From: Chionis minor | Lineage: Eukaryota > Chordata > Aves > Charadriiformes > Chionididae | Assembly: GCA_013398295.1 (NCBI GenBank) | Contig: VZSF01007792.1 | Span: forward strand, 124,001-188,000 | Direction of reading: 5' to 3' | Length of the DNA: 64,000 nt | Shown: positions 23,180-36,489 of the stretch, in pieces | How positions within the stretch are numbered: the first letter of the stretch is position 1 | How the letters are laid out: each line of letters opens with the position of its first letter | Notes under the pieces: model-generated | The model's database searches: none | Told to the model about the DNA's origin: nothing | Seen by the model: only the letters and a program-made list of their open reading frames with translations | Position numbers and translations under genes: made by a program

Positions 23180-24305
23180 AAGAAGCCAAAAAAAAATCCA
23201 AGGACCAAGACAGCAGTGGCAACAATTTGTCACAAATATTCCCAATACATATTAACTGCATCTTCAGCTATCAGTTCTGATCAAAGCTTACGATAGACTG
23301 AATGGTTTTATAAATGCTACAGATACACTTTTATCAAAATGTTCATGGTGTAAAAATAATTCTTGTTAGCCATATAACTTGTATGATTCCAATGACATTT
23401 AGAATGATTATAAGAGTATTTTGACTTTGCTGATATCTGAGGGTTTCATGTTAGCCTGTTGATTTTAAAACTTCATCTACAACCACTGATTACATTACAG
23501 GTTATTGCAAAAGTCACTTTATAACAGGCAGATCTGTCATCCAACAAAGTGCTAATTTTAGCTGGTTTATTACTTCATCCTTCACCTGTGACAAAAGTCT
23601 TGGACACTTGTGTCTGCTAGAAAGAATGTAATCTTAGTAGTGCAAAAAGATCTTCCTTACTAAGAAACTTCTTATCTGAGCAGCGCCATCACAGAATTGC
23701 AAATCTTCCTGTTTCCAAAATGTTACTTTATATGTTTGCCATGCTGCATTTTCTTCTTTAAGTTCCACTGCTTTAACTGGGGCCAAGCTATCAACATACA
23801 TAGTTGACTATATGAGAAAACTAAATATATATGAAGAGTTTTGTGCACTGACTTCTTCCAGAGCTTATGCAGATCACTGAAGATAATCAGTCTAATCACA
23901 AAAGTAATTTCACTGGTGATAGCACTTGCATGCAAAAAGACACGAGGCTCAGAGATCTAGGGTTTTTGCCTTGCTGAGTTACCTTGCATTCTAAGAGCTA
24001 TAGAGATAAAGCATATTATCTGTTTTTTCTTTGCTTCAAGCCAAAGTACGCAATCTACTATGAGATATCTAGTCAAACTGCAGTATCTTGGTTGTCTCTG
24101 TATTTACTTAAGCATCCTGTAGGTTAAGGGTAGTCATAAAAGTTTGTAAGACAACTAGTGAGAAACATTTAATCAAACTTTTTTAAAATAGCAAAAGAAT
24201 AGCATTAAAGTTTTTTGCAAAATCATTAATCGAAGACAATCTTCTCAAGACTCTTCAGGGGAAAGCTAAGCAATATTTAGCAAATAAAATTTATTTTTTA
24301 ATTGT

Positions 24306-24347
24306 AACCACCCTGCCCAATATTTTAGGGTGGTTTGTTTTTTTTTT
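24306..24347 (+). repeat. 9-bp hairpin followed by a T-run
   Basis: The arms aaccaccct (24306-24314) and agggtggtt (24327-24335) are exact reverse complements around a 12-nt loop. The sequence then runs TG and ten Ts (24338-24347). A stem followed by Ts resembles the end of a small pol III transcript, but no A or B box was seen upstream. Confidence 0.6.
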
Positions 24348-25458
24348 CCAAATAAAATGACAACCAAGATAGTTACCACTTTTTTACACAAAGCTTTCCA
24401 CAGGAAAAGGATGTTGCGTATCTGTTTTAGCTCTCATCTTAGAAGGTAGTGGCCAACTGCATACCTTTTGCTCTTTGCCTGTCACAGCTGAAAGCCTTAT
24501 ATTTAAGGCAGTGAGTTTGGTTTAACTCTTTAGTTGCTACTATGCTATTCTGATTGTGGCTCAAAGAGGACCTAGTTAGTGTCTTTGGAGGACATTAGAG
24601 TAGATGATCATACAGCACAGGGTCAGATCTCTAGCTGGCATTAACTGATGTCATTCCACTGAAGTCCCTGCTCTGTGTTAATCCAGGATGGCTGAGGCTC
24701 TGACCTAGTAACCAGAAAGATGCGTCCCAATCTCTGTCAATACTGGGCAACTCTTTCCTGAACCTTAGGACTGGAAATAACTACAGTAATTTGGATTCCA
24801 CTTTGTGATAACTGTTGTCACATGTCAACTTTCTAATGGCAGAGCAAGAAAGAAGCACCAGCAGCACAGTCTGCTCATGCTGTTGCTGTTTCTGACACTG
24901 ACACTTTTGATGTCCTAAAAACTGTTGTCAGTGCATCCTTCCCTGTTGATGGCATTGCACATCCTTGGGATATAAGCCAAACAGCACTTTCTTTGTACTC
25001 TCCTGCCAAGATAATTTTAACCCTCTATAGTCCCTCAAAATATAGAACCATTGATTTGGGCTAAGATGAAATTTCTGCAGAACTTACAACTTACTTAAAA
25101 CAATCACTCTAAAGTCATGGAAAGGACATGACTCATACAATATCATAGGATGAGTAGATAGATTAATTCATTATATATTAGCTGAAAAGCTTTTGTTCTA
25201 CAGTGACAAAAACATTGCTTTTCAGTTAAGTAGTTGTTGAATGTATTATCTCATCTTTTCAAAATACTTTCACTTCTGTGCTGCATGCCTGGCTTTCTGA
25301 CTTATTAGTTACAATTGTATATTCACCTGCATATACTAGACATAACAGTAGTTTCCACATTATAGTTTTTTTCACAGAAAATAAGCTGAGCAAATCAGGG
25401 ATTTGGCTTTGTGAAACCTCATCAGTAGGATTTTGGTTTTTTCCAAACCAAGATGTTT

Positions 25459-25479
25459 TCTCCAGACGTAGTCTGGAGA
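25459..25479. repeat. 9-bp inverted repeat at the CR1 5' junction
   Basis: tctccagac (25459-25467) and gtctggaga (25471-25479) are exact reverse complements separated by gta. The right arm is the first recognisable CR1 sequence of the copy that follows, and the left arm is its inverted echo. Confidence 0.7.
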
Positions 25480-25827
25480 CAGGAGGCTCAGGTGAGACCT
25501 TATCGCTCTTTACAATTACCTGAAAGGAGGTTGTAGCAAGGTGGGGATCAGTCCCTTCTCCCTAGTAACAAGCGGTAGCGCAAGAGGAAACCTCGAGTAC
25601 ACCAGGGGAGGATTAGATTGGGTATTAGGAAAAATTTCTTCACTGAAAGGGTTATCAAGTATTGGAACAGGCTGCCCAGGGAGGGGGTGAAATCACCATC
25701 CCTGGAGGTATTCAAAAGATGGGTAGACCTGGTGCTGAGGGACATGGTTTAGTGGTGGTTTTGGCAGTGTTAGGCTGATGGTTGGACTCGACGATCTTAC
25801 AACCTAGACGATTCTATGATTCTATGA
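25471..25827 (+). mobile_element. CR1 LINE 3' end, 360 bp
   Basis: This 5'-truncated copy holds the last codons of ORF2 and the 3' untranslated region. Visible CR1 blocks are tacctgaaaggaggttgtag, ttcttcactgaaagggtt, attggaacaggctgcccagg, catccctggaggtattcaaa and ggttggactcgacgatctta. It ends in a clean octamer repeat, attctatgattctatga, the CR1 tail. It resembles the 39.5-kb copy (reverse strand) more than the 30.7- or 58.3-kb copies, so it probably belongs to the same subfamily. Confidence 0.95.
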
Positions 25828-28800
25828 AACTTGGAATTCATGTTCAGGCACTCGTTCTGACTGACTCATTCGAACTGGGACTAGTGGGTGTCAGTGGAAT
25901 GTTCCGCTTCTGACTCATCTCTAATTTTTCTCAGCACAGTCTGAACTCGTACATCTTTCAGCCTCTCTGCGTATTCTAACCCTAGTCAGTTATGGTCAGA
26001 TTCTTCTACCCTGTCAACAGTACGGTACTTATACTGATTGCCAGAGCACTATTTATTGAACATGGTACTATTTAATAGAAGTGTGGCTTTTTGACTCTTG
26101 GCCGGGAACATTTAAATTCAAACACATTTTAAAATTATATGTGGTTGAAAAGTTTTATAATACACGCAAGCCAGAAATATGGTGATTTTCAAAGATCTAG
26201 AAGAAGTGGCAAAGATTGGAAAAGATTTGTAAAGATATAGTATTGAAAAATATGAGCAAATAAAGTCCATTGTCGGCAGCAACAGCAACAGTAATTTTAG
26301 AAAATCCTTTGTTTCAGACTCTTGTGGCTATTCTACCAGCACCATTACCCTTACATGGGAATGCAACCTCTGTTTGTTTTTGTTTTTTTTTTTCCTGTGA
26401 CGATTTCTCCTTTTTCCCTGTGTTCTTTTGATCTTCCTGAAGGATTTAAATGAAGCTTGATAATCTTTTCTAAGTTTAAAAAAAGTCTGTCTGGCTATAA
26501 CAACAGGAGACCCTAAGGAGAGATCTTATTGTCCCAACAGGGGACTTTGGAGGCAAACTGGCTAGTCTTTGAGTTTGCTTGGAGAGCTTGAAGTGGAAAC
26601 ACTATCTCCAGTCTCACACAGCTCTTCCATCTGCTTTGAAATTTCTTTTTAGAATAAGCTATTTTATAATCTTGATTTTATAATCTCTATGAATGGATCA
26701 TAAAAATCCAGTTAAAAGGTTTAGTGGACAGAGGCAGTTTTTAAATCTGGACTTATATATGGCCATTCAGTTAAAATTATTTTGATGTTTTGGGGTTTTT
26801 CCATCTCTTAAAACATATGAAGCAGTTGTTATTTTTCCATAAAGCACAACGGCTAAGAAACACTGAAAGACTTACAGCTTGCTTCTCATTACACTGGTCA
26901 GTAAGCATCAGGGTGAACTTAATATATTTTTCATGGAGTAAGAATTTCTAAATTGCAGTTCTTTATCAGTGTATAATGTTATTCAGTACAAAACAAAAGA
27001 CAGTAAACATTCTTTTGGCTGATGTGTTTTCAGGCAACTTCTTAAACTATTGCTTTTGAAACATGCTACACTGGCACATGAACACCAATACAGAGATTTG
27101 AAATGAGTGAAACTGCTAGAAAGAACAGGATGTGGCCTGAGTCACATCTCTACTAAGACTGAAACACGGAGGAAAGAGTACTTAAAAAAAAGCTGGTTTT
27201 TTAATTATTGAAAAATTCTAGCAAAAGCACTGAACAGATACTTTGAATATGTAATTGAACTTAATGCCCCAAATAAAAAAGAAAGGCACTGGGGCTGTTA
27301 ACATCAAAGCTTGCATTCACAATCTAGGCCTTGCAACTGATAAGCTCCTTCTGGAGAAAAAAAAAGAGATTGGAAAAATCTCCATATTTCAGTGTCACTT
27401 GAGTAAAACTGACATGATAAAAGCAAATATGTGAAGAAAGAAAAGGCAAAGTGGGGTCAGGTTCCAGCTCCCAGCAATACTGTATCATACAAAGTCTTAA
27501 GTAATGAACTTCATTAAAAAGTAAATTAAGTATTTCTTAGGCAGCTACAAATGAGACTTTTTTTTATAGATTCTACTGAAAATTTGCTACCATGATATCA
27601 AAGCAAATAAGCAACAGATACATTGAAAGCAACACATTCAGATAGATGTTTCTATGCTGTTACAAAGCACAAACGGTTAACATAAAAGCCATTTTCTTCT
27701 GGCAGATGATTTACATTAGTTTTGGGAGTTTATAAAAGAATTAATTTTCATGATGATCCACAGAGGGATTTTACTAGCCAAGTGATATGTTAAGAATGAC
27801 TAAAAAGTATTGCCTTAAAAATCACTAACGTTACTAGAAAATTTTCAGAGCAATTTTTATATTAGACATACGAGACCAATCTTCTAGATCCTAAACTCTT
27901 TCCAGAGATGCTGAGGGCTTTCCTGTTCTCAGTATTTCTGTGGAGGCTGACAATGCTTACCTTCTAACGTAGAACTTTTCATGTAGGTACAAACATATGT
28001 GATAAAATACATACAAACACATGCATACTTCCTCTTACATATATTCAATACACATATAGATAGATTGATCAATCAATCTCACATCTAATCTCGATTAAAT
28101 ATAAACCTACAAAATAGGTTAGTTTTAGCCTGGGTCATTTCAGTGGTCACTGTCCTTCCAAGAGCTGTAGTAGCCCACCGTGAAGGCCACAAACTGTACT
28201 GGCTGAAGATACAGACAGGCACCTCTTGAACTGGATTATATTTTAAAGATAGTATCATGTGGACCTACAATCTCAAGGACAGAGATATAATACCTATTTC
28301 TTGACTCTGTTAAAAGACAGCTTTATATGTGGGCACAATAAAGGAGCATCACCATTATAGATGTTTGTAAAATCATGTATGTTGCATGAATTTACCTAGA
28401 AATCCAGGATCTCTCACTCTATTCATTTTTATACAGAAATTACTACAAACCTTGACACAGACTTCAAATGTTAATTGTGATATTCTATCTTTTTTGGTAG
28501 TAGCTCAGGTAAAGTTATCGAAAGACACGCACACCCTGGATTGATGGAAAATGCACACCTTACTGCAACAGTACAGTGATAAATATTCTCAAGCCAGACA
28601 TTGAAATAATAATCCTTCCCTCTCAAAAATATACATTATATGGTTTGCTGCTACTTTACAATATCGAAGAACAAGAAATGAGCAGCAATAATGTTAATTT
28701 TAAAAATTAAAAATAATCGTAAATTAATATATTAGAATACATATTTTTTTTAAAAAAAAAATTGTGCTCCTGATTTGACCTTGAAAGGATAAGACAGAGA

Positions 28801-29784
28801 ACTTTTGTAGTTTTTGTTGGGGTTTTTTCTGTTTTGATTGGTTGGTTGGTTTTAGTAAAAAGGAATAAAAGTTGATTATTCACATTTTAAAAATTTCTCT
28901 TAACTTTTTCAACCAGAATTTTTTCCCACTTCAAGCCATTTTAGTGCTTTTTCTAGGACTAACTAGAAAGTTGATAATGCAGAAACCATGGAATCTTCTG
29001 AAACAGGGTTACACATATACACAGAGCAGCACCGGGTAAATGAGCTTTCAATCTTCCAATTACACACACCACCCATTACCCACAAGATGAACAAATCCCA
29101 AGGTACACAAATATCTCTAAAAGGTAGATTTAGTGTAGTCAAAGAGCCACATGGTCTTTGAGGGGGCAAGATCTGAAGAATCTTGCTAATAAATCATGAA
29201 TACACAACTTCCTTGATCCTTATTTCTGAAAAACGAAAAGTCAAGCTAAGCACATGGCCACAGTCTCTTGATGACGGTGCTCAAGTTCATTTCCTCTCTG
29301 CACATGCAGCAGCTATTATTATGCATTTCTTCCTGTAAGGCACACAGTTCATAATGTGTTTTTTCACAGCTCTAGCGATGATAAAAAGTTCCAGCTATCA
29401 TTTTTAGTTTCTGATATTCTATGCTAATATATCTGAAGTTAGATTAAAATGATATAATGGATATGGTATTTTTTATATATGTATTACATACATAAATAAA
29501 AAAAAGACTGTATACTTTGGTTCATCCAATAGCATTGTCCACAGTGAAAAGCAATAACCAATCAGTACGCAATGCATTTAAAAAACCGTGAGTATCCATT
29601 GATTATTTTTTTATAAAACAAAAGACCACACCTTGACTCTTGCTGACAAAAAACCAATGTGACCTCATTTCTTTTTTAAAAGACAGTCTATAAGTTTGCA
29701 GATAGTTGAACTGCAGTTCAACCCTGGACAAGAAACAATTGGCTATTCATCCAAAGCAGTAATTCTTTCCATGGATCTTGACTC
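25828..29784. other. unique sequence, no gene
   Basis: This is A+T-rich noncoding sequence. Minor features are T-runs near 26382, a 12-bp palindrome gattgatcaatc near 28064, an A/T-run at 28744-28761 and a short (TTGG)n run near 28838-28852. No transposon is recognised. Confidence 0.45.
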
Positions 29785-29960
29785 AGCAAAATACTAGAGT
29801 ATCTACTTAACTTCAGCACGTGTTCAATTGATTTGCTGGGCAGGAATGCAATTCTGTTTACATGCTGTGTTTAATTGAAATTTCATTGCTTAACATGGAG
29901 CATTTTCCATCACTTTGTGGAAGCCTTTCGTTTTATGAGTGGAAATGCATACCCTCGACA
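29785..29960. promoter_or_regulatory. candidate conserved noncoding element
   Basis: The patch contains a CACGTG E-box (gcacgtgttc, about 29818), a FOX-like tgtttac near 29857, two tcaattgat or ttaattgaa motifs and ggaatgcaat. Motif density is the only evidence. Confidence 0.15.
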
Positions 29961-30689
29961 TTAGACACTCTTTTGCTTCTTACCAGTTCTTAATTGATCT
30001 TAAAACTAAAATTACTTAACCCATGATCTAATCTTTCTGAGGACAAATACATACTCTCTCCATATATATACAAATTATATATATATACACTGTCTGTATT
30101 TTATATATACACTACATATATAGGTTGAAAATACAGCTCACTCTGTTTCAGTGCAAATTTTGCCAAAGACTACAGTAGTGTTGTAAAAGTGATGAAGCAA
30201 GTTCTCTACATTTAAAATGAACTGCTGGATTTTTTTTAATTTTTTAGATTTTTTTTAAAGGCACATTCAATTGATAACCCAGTTAATTCCCATTACTGAT
30301 TCAAAAGCAGTTTCAAGTATTATATCTATGTCTGAAAGCTTGTGCCAATTTCTCTGGGCTAGCAGTTGTGTTTTACATATCCTATAACCACTTTTAAAAG
30401 TCTTTGTATTGTCTCATGCTGTGTGAAAGACCTTGAGAAACTAAGAGAAAAGAATGATTTCTCACAATATATAGTAAATTACAGAAAGTACATGGAAAGA
30501 GAAAATTGTTAAAATAATAATTTTGAGTACACAGTTTTTTTCAGATGGATTTTTTTCTTTTGGAAGTAGATCAAATTAAACATGAAATTTCTACTTCTTT
30601 CTAAATTTATTTTCTTAATATACCATAAATATTTTCAAATTTACTCTCACATAAATACTGTTGAAATCTGACTATCTTTAATATACCTA
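29961..30689. other. A+T-rich sequence with TA microsatellite
   Basis: An imperfect (TA)n tract occupies about 30062-30122. The rest is A+T-rich and shows no gene or repeat family. Confidence 0.5.
30062..30122. repeat. imperfect (TA)n microsatellite
   Basis: Three blocks of tatata with interruptions (atatatataca, ttatatatatatac, tacatatatagg) make up the tract. Confidence 0.8.
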
Positions 30690-31484
30690 GACAGGCTTGA
30701 GACTTGGGACTATGCCAACCTTATGGAGTTCAACAAGGCCAAGTGCAAGGTCCTGCATGTGGATGAGGGCAATCCCATGCACAAATACAGGCTGGGCAGA
30801 GAATGGATCGAGGGCAGCCCTGACGAGAAGGACCTGGGGGTGCTGGTGGATGAGAAGCTCAACATGAGCTGGCAATGTGTGCTCACAGCCCAGAAAGCCA
30901 ACCATATGCTGGGCTGCATCAAAAGAAGTGTGGCCAGCAAGTCAAGGGAGGTGATTCTGCCCCTCTGCTCCGCTCTGATGAGACCCCACCTGGAGTCCAG
31001 CTCTGGGGCCCCCAATGTAAGAAAGATGTGGACCTGTTGGAGCAAGTCCAGAGGAGGACCACAAAGACGATCAGAGGGCTGGAGTGCCTCTCCAATGAAG
31101 ACAGGCTGAGAGAGTTGGGGTTGTTCAGCCTGGAGAAGAGAGGTCCCCGGGGAGACCATATAGCATCCTTCCAGTACTTAAAGGGGGCCTACAAGAAAGC
31201 TGGAGAAGGAACTTTTTACAAAGGCATGTAGTGATAGGATGAGGGGTCATGGCTTCAAACTTGAAGAGTGTAGATTTAGATTACATAGTAGGAAGAAATT
31301 TTTCACTGTGAGGGTGGTGAGACGCTGGAACAGGTTGCCCAGGGAAGTTCTGGATGCCCCATCCCTGGAAGTGATCAAGGCCAGGCTGGATGGGCCTCTG
31401 AGCAACCTGGTCTAGTGGAAGGGGGGTTGGAACTAGATGATCTTTAAGGTCCATTCCAACCTAAACCATCTATGATTCTGTGAT
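30690..31484 (+). mobile_element. CR1 LINE, 795-bp 5'-truncated copy
   Basis: This is a comparatively well preserved copy covering the C-terminal part of ORF2 and the 3' end. It starts inside the LE..A.LMEFNKAKCKVLHV block downstream of the RT catalytic motif. The frame 30723-31109 holds [19 protein letters not shown] and [20 protein letters not shown] shift near 30993-31000 (tggagtccagctctgg, seven bases shorter than the same stretch in the 41.9-kb copy) moves the rest to 30875-31231 ([17 protein letters not shown]). The 3' end, ggttggaactagatgatctt, then attccaacc and ctatgattctgtgatt, is typical CR1. Confidence 0.95.
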
Positions 31485-32514
31485 TTCTGCCAGCTGGCAC
31501 AGGAAAAAAGTTTTGATAATCAGGACCTGATCCAGTTTCCATTGACTTCATAGAGAGCTGGACTACATTCCAAATATATACTGAAAAAAAGAGAATATAA
31601 TTTTAGGTGTAAATATTTACCTATTAGAAAACATTTGCAGCTTGTAATAATTCAAATAACTAAATATACAGTATAATAGATAAGTCACTATGTGCAATAA
31701 ACCCAACGTGCACCACACAGGTGGAAACGGCACAGTGTGGTGACAGTGGTAAGTAGGGAAGACAATCATCCCAAAGCGTTCTGCAACAATAGCGCATGCT
31801 AGCAGTTCAAAATATCCTACACATTTATAGAAATTTATACACATTTATAGAGGCAGTAATGGCAATAAAGCATCTATTTCTAGAATGCTGTAAAAGAGAA
31901 CATTAGCAGGGCTCAGATGGGTCTGATATGTGGTACCCTGATAAGCACTGTGGCATGCAAAGGGGCAGAAACCCTTCGTAAGGTTAATCATTTTACACTC
32001 TTGTTTCTATTTGGGAGACAGCTTCCTCCACGCAGCACTGCCCTGGATTGCGTTCGCTGAGCACAGAACCCCTGGTGAAACCCTGAGCAAAACAACTCGT
32101 AACCTCACTATGACCAGGCATTTCACCTCTGCTGCAGAGCCAGTCTACCCACAGTTCACCTCTAAGAAGTCTAGCAATTAAGACACAATAAAAGATGCTG
32201 ACAGGCTGCGTAAGCATTGTTCCTGGCTCTAGTTATCTCAATTATTTTTTTATGTTTTCCCCTTAAATGAGAAAGATGTCAGGTGGTAACTCAAACACTG
32301 AGATGCCTATTTACATTTTAGAACAAACAGTTTAAACAGTATTATATACAGATGTCTAAATATTTTGAAAGTATTTGTTTATGGAAGTAAAATGAAACTA
32401 CCTGTTTAAATTTGGAGAATTTTATTTAAAATCTGCATGTGGAACTGAAATTGCTTGTTAGTTGATACACTGTGGCAAATGAGGCTTATTTGCAGAGTAT
32501 ATGAAGTGCTTGGA
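31485..32514. other. unique sequence, no gene
   Basis: No gene is recognised. A 20-bp-period direct repeat of tacacatttatag lies at 31818-31850. A slightly G+C-richer patch near 32000-32200 has no recognisable content. Confidence 0.45.
31818..31850. repeat. direct repeat, 20-bp period
   Basis: tacacatttatag occurs at 31818-31830 and again at 31838-31850, separated by aaattta. Confidence 0.7.
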
Positions 32515-32800
32515 TTTCTGTTTGAATCGCGAAAAGCGATACATTTGAATTTTCATTAGACTGCTCCATTTTTACAAAAATGATTCATTGTATAAAAACA
32601 GTAGTAAGTGGCTTACTCTCTGTCTTTGTCAACAGACAACTGGCAAATTGCTGGCTGCATAATATTTCTGTTAGACTACTTGTGTATGGAAATCTGACTG
32701 CTTTGCAAGCAATTTAATCAACAGTGTAAATAACCTGTGTAAAATAACCAACAGCGCAAATGCCTTTAAATAATCAAGGCTCTTTAATGTACATAAAATA
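32515..32800. promoter_or_regulatory. candidate conserved noncoding element
   Basis: The patch includes a small CpG-containing hairpin, ATCGC-gaaaa-GCGAT (32526-32540), several homeobox-type taat or attta motifs, tttgcaagcaa, and a near-direct repeat of tgtaaataacc (about 32725-32749). CpGs kept in an A+T-rich background suggest constraint or recent origin. Conservation was not checked. Confidence 0.2.
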
Positions 32801-35800
32801 GGCTTTTGTACCTACAATAGACTTGATCTTTATAACCATGGTTCGTTCTCACCTATTATACCACATCGTGCTCGATAGTAATCAATGCATATAGAAGCTT
32901 GATTCTCAAACCTACTCTTTAGTAGGTGCAATTTTTCGCACGCAGAGAATTGTGTCCACAATTTCACACTACTAATAAACTGCCAGGAAAAATAAGATAG
33001 GATTACAGATGTAAAAGCTGGAAGCTTGGACTGAAAATTGGACTGTTATGCACAAACAAAAATCAATCTACAACAACAAAAAAAATCAGGTAATTTGCCA
33101 ATGTTCTTGAGGGACATCTCCCATTTTTCTTAGGCAATGAAAGTTCCCTGGGTTCTATAATGTGATGGAAGTTTGGTAACATCAAAATTCAGATGTTTTG
33201 TGCAGCATCATGTATTTCTAAGTTTTCCGATTTTAATATGCCTATCAATACACAAGTGCTGAATATGTGCATTATTTGCTTAATTACAAAAACACACGAG
33301 TATTTCCCTATGTTCCCTGCCAGATTATATCAAACAGTGAGAGGAAAAAGAGCTGGAAGACTAGCAGGCAGGTAGAACAAAGACCTTAGGATAGGATGCT
33401 AACATTAAAACTAAGGCAAAGTAGCAAATGAAAATGGGTGCAAATATAATTATACTGACTTAGAGGTTTCTTTAGACTCTCAGAGTAATACAAAATTTGA
33501 GAATCAAGCTGTTGTGCTCATTTTTGTTTTAAAGTGTCCCTAGCTCCATATTTTTATCATGCATTTCAAAAAATATTTTAAAACTTAAGAAAAAGTATTT
33601 TTAGCTTTTCATTAATTTTTGAACATGACAGAAGTTGCATGCAAGAATAACCTTACTCAGAGTTGTACATTATAGATAGCCAGAAATAGCTTTTATTAAA
33701 AGGGGAATTATCGAAGTTGGATGGGTTTAAAAGAAGATTCTTTCAAGGACATGAACCTCAGCTTTAGACAACCTGAGCAGTGGCATGTACTAAGTAGTAT
33801 GAAAAGAGCTAAAAAGATTTATTACCAGTAAAGAAGCTACATGAGATTAAAAGTGTTTACAAAGCAACTTGACCTCCTAATGTATAATATGGTCAAGTAC
33901 ATACTTTGTTGAAAATGCTGAAATACACTATTTAATCTTTAACCAACCTACTTTTTATACATTTTGATTCTATCTTCACCACACTTTCTCTTCCTAAGCA
34001 CCTGCAAGTAAGTAGTTCCCTGCCCAAGTCAGGGGCCAGACACAAGTTAGATTTAAAATTTGCAGTGAAGCTGCAGTTCTTTTAACGGCAGTATTTTGGA
34101 AATGGATCCTCATTAAAAAAACTAAGATGATTCCATTGCATTTCTACCTTACCCTTTTCAGTGGTTTTGGTGTGTTTCATCTGTTCTACACAGACACACA
34201 CACACACACACACAAACAAATAAACAAAAAAAAGGCCGAATGAATTTAATTCTGTAATTCTCTAGGTATAGACATTTATATTTATACCTCCAGATCAATG
34301 AATCTGATGCCGATTCACAATTCATTGCAGTGTACCTGCAATGCAGTACTACTATAGTGCCTGACTCATGATGACACTAATTCATAGGAGTTACTGAGAA
34401 CCCTGAATTGCCATTAGAGGTTACTAAAAGGTTATTTTACAATGTTCCATCTATTCAGACACTCTTACTCATATTCAGTAGGCGAAACAAACTTAATTCC
34501 AGATGGTTCTTCTGTGTACCATAGTTTAACTAAAAATACTACAGTGGAGAATAAAGACCCATGACAGATACTTCTATCTGTCCACAAATGCTGCACATCT
34601 AATAGGAGCAAATGAAACTATTTCGCATTTCTGTCATGGGTTGTACCATGACTAGCACCTTAAACACCTCTGTGTATAGGTAACATTCAGTTCAATCAGT
34701 ACAGACAATTCTCAGGGAAATTGTCATAAAGTAGATTATCACTACTTGCATTTATCTTCATAATCTTTACTATTAGTTCTCCAGAGACCATATCACAGAG
34801 ATACCAGAGAGATATCTGCTCATATCAGAGAGAGCTTTCTTTCATGTAATTCAGTCTTCCAGCAATCATAGCATTGCCTGTTGTATACTTTTTCTCCCAG
34901 ATTCATTCACCACATAACAATAGAAACCAGAGCTCTTACCTGAGAAAAATAATGGAAGGTCAGTCCAAGTAGCTCTACAGAAAACAGTGAGGTTCTGAGA
35001 TGAATTGGGATTGATCCCATCTAAGCTTAGATATCCACATTGCATAGGTCCGTTTTTGACACATGAACTAAGGTGTCTAGATTGTCTTTACAGTCAATGG
35101 AGAGAAATAGGCCTTCCTAGGGTGCAGATCATCTCACCTATTTTCAGTGTTTCTTTGGATTAAATTAATGACTGCCTGAAAGGACTTATTTTTCTCCACA
35201 AACTATAGAGTGCATCGGAATGTGCCATTCAGATGTAAATATGTGTGTTGTCGCTTCCTAAAATTAGATGAGATTAATCCTACTTGTGGATTTTTATCTA
35301 CATTACATGACCATCCTCTGCAGCCACTAATGGGAACTATGCTGTGGTAGCTTCTGGGAAATAAAGCAATGTAGCCATAGAGGATGAAGGTGTCCTCTGC
35401 CCTCACACTGAGCACTGTCTCCTTTCACAAGTAGCTCCTTTATTGAAATGGAAATTCTCAAAGTGTATTATTCCTCATTCACAATGGGAAAATGGTAGTA
35501 TTTCAACTGGCCTCATAAAGAACAGATGTAAACAAGAGACAAAGCATCCTTCTTGTAGTTTTTAAGACCTCTTCTTACTTGAATAACCACACTTCATTTG
35601 AAATGACTATGTGAGAAAGGCTCATTTGATTTTTGAATCTGTACTAGATTATTGCATTTAAATACACATTTTAGTATGATCATTACTGGTATATCACTTC
35701 AAAAGGGTTACTATTAAAAATGCAAGAAGGTAATTTGGAACTTTGTACTTAATATGTAGTAATTAGCACTCTTGCTACTTCCCAAAAGTTACAGCTTCAA

Positions 35801-36489
35801 CCTAAACCCAGAAAAAAGTAATAAAGAAAAAGTTTGGTTTAAGTTGACTCTACCTGAGAGCAACATTGGAGTTCCTTTCTGTTCCTGGTGATGTGGCCTG
35901 ATTTACACGGTCTTTCAACATAAAAAAAATGTTGATGATGAGAAATATGGCAGTTGAACAAACTGTTAATTTTCTGTTATGCTTTAAGGCAGCTGCATCC
36001 CCTTCTGACATTTCTATTAGAACCTCTAATCAAAGGCAAATTCCTGTGTATACTACCCACATTTCTATGTGGCACAGAAATAAGGAGTTCATTGTGATGT
36101 TTGTTTGAAGATTGCAAAAAAACCCCAGAAGTTTACAGGTGGAACTTAACAGGCTACAGTATGTGAATTTTAAATAAAACGGAATATTCTCCTGTGTATC
36201 AGCAGAGGCTTAGCATTAAGACTATCCATACCTAGTCAACAAAAGATAAAGACTTTGCTAAGAATACCCAATGCAGAATGTGGTGTTTGCATGCTTAAAA
36301 AGACTAGAGGGGAAGGCGGCCAAGGAGAGCTGTAGATTGGTTGAAAGGATGAAATAAACCTGAATTTTTCTTACTTTACAAATACTTCAGAGAAAGAATG
36401 GGATTTACCCTTACTCCATCACAAAGTTTCTGTTCAGCCTCTATTCTATGCCTATCAATTGCATAAATATTTCCAGTGAATAAACAACT
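32801..36489. other. 3.7 kb unique A+T-rich sequence, no gene
   Basis: No transposon or coding exon is recognised. The only simple repeat is the (AC)n tract at 34194-34214. Confidence 0.5.
34194..34214. repeat. (AC)n microsatellite
   Basis: About ten perfect AC units are followed by A-rich sequence (aaacaaataaac). This tract would be expected to vary in length between individuals. Confidence 0.95.

Larger units (their letters stand above)
21441..25458. other. unique sequence, no gene
   Basis: No transposon or coding exon is recognised. The stretch includes the Z-DNA-prone tract at 23146-23179 and the hairpin with T-run at 24306-24347, listed separately. Small frames near 21.8-22.1 and 22.5-22.9 kb overlap one another and have no domain. 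Confidence 0.45.

Noticed and set aside
30710..31159. 149-codon minus-strand frame
   Set aside because: It is antisense to the plus-strand CR1 copy at 30690-31484.
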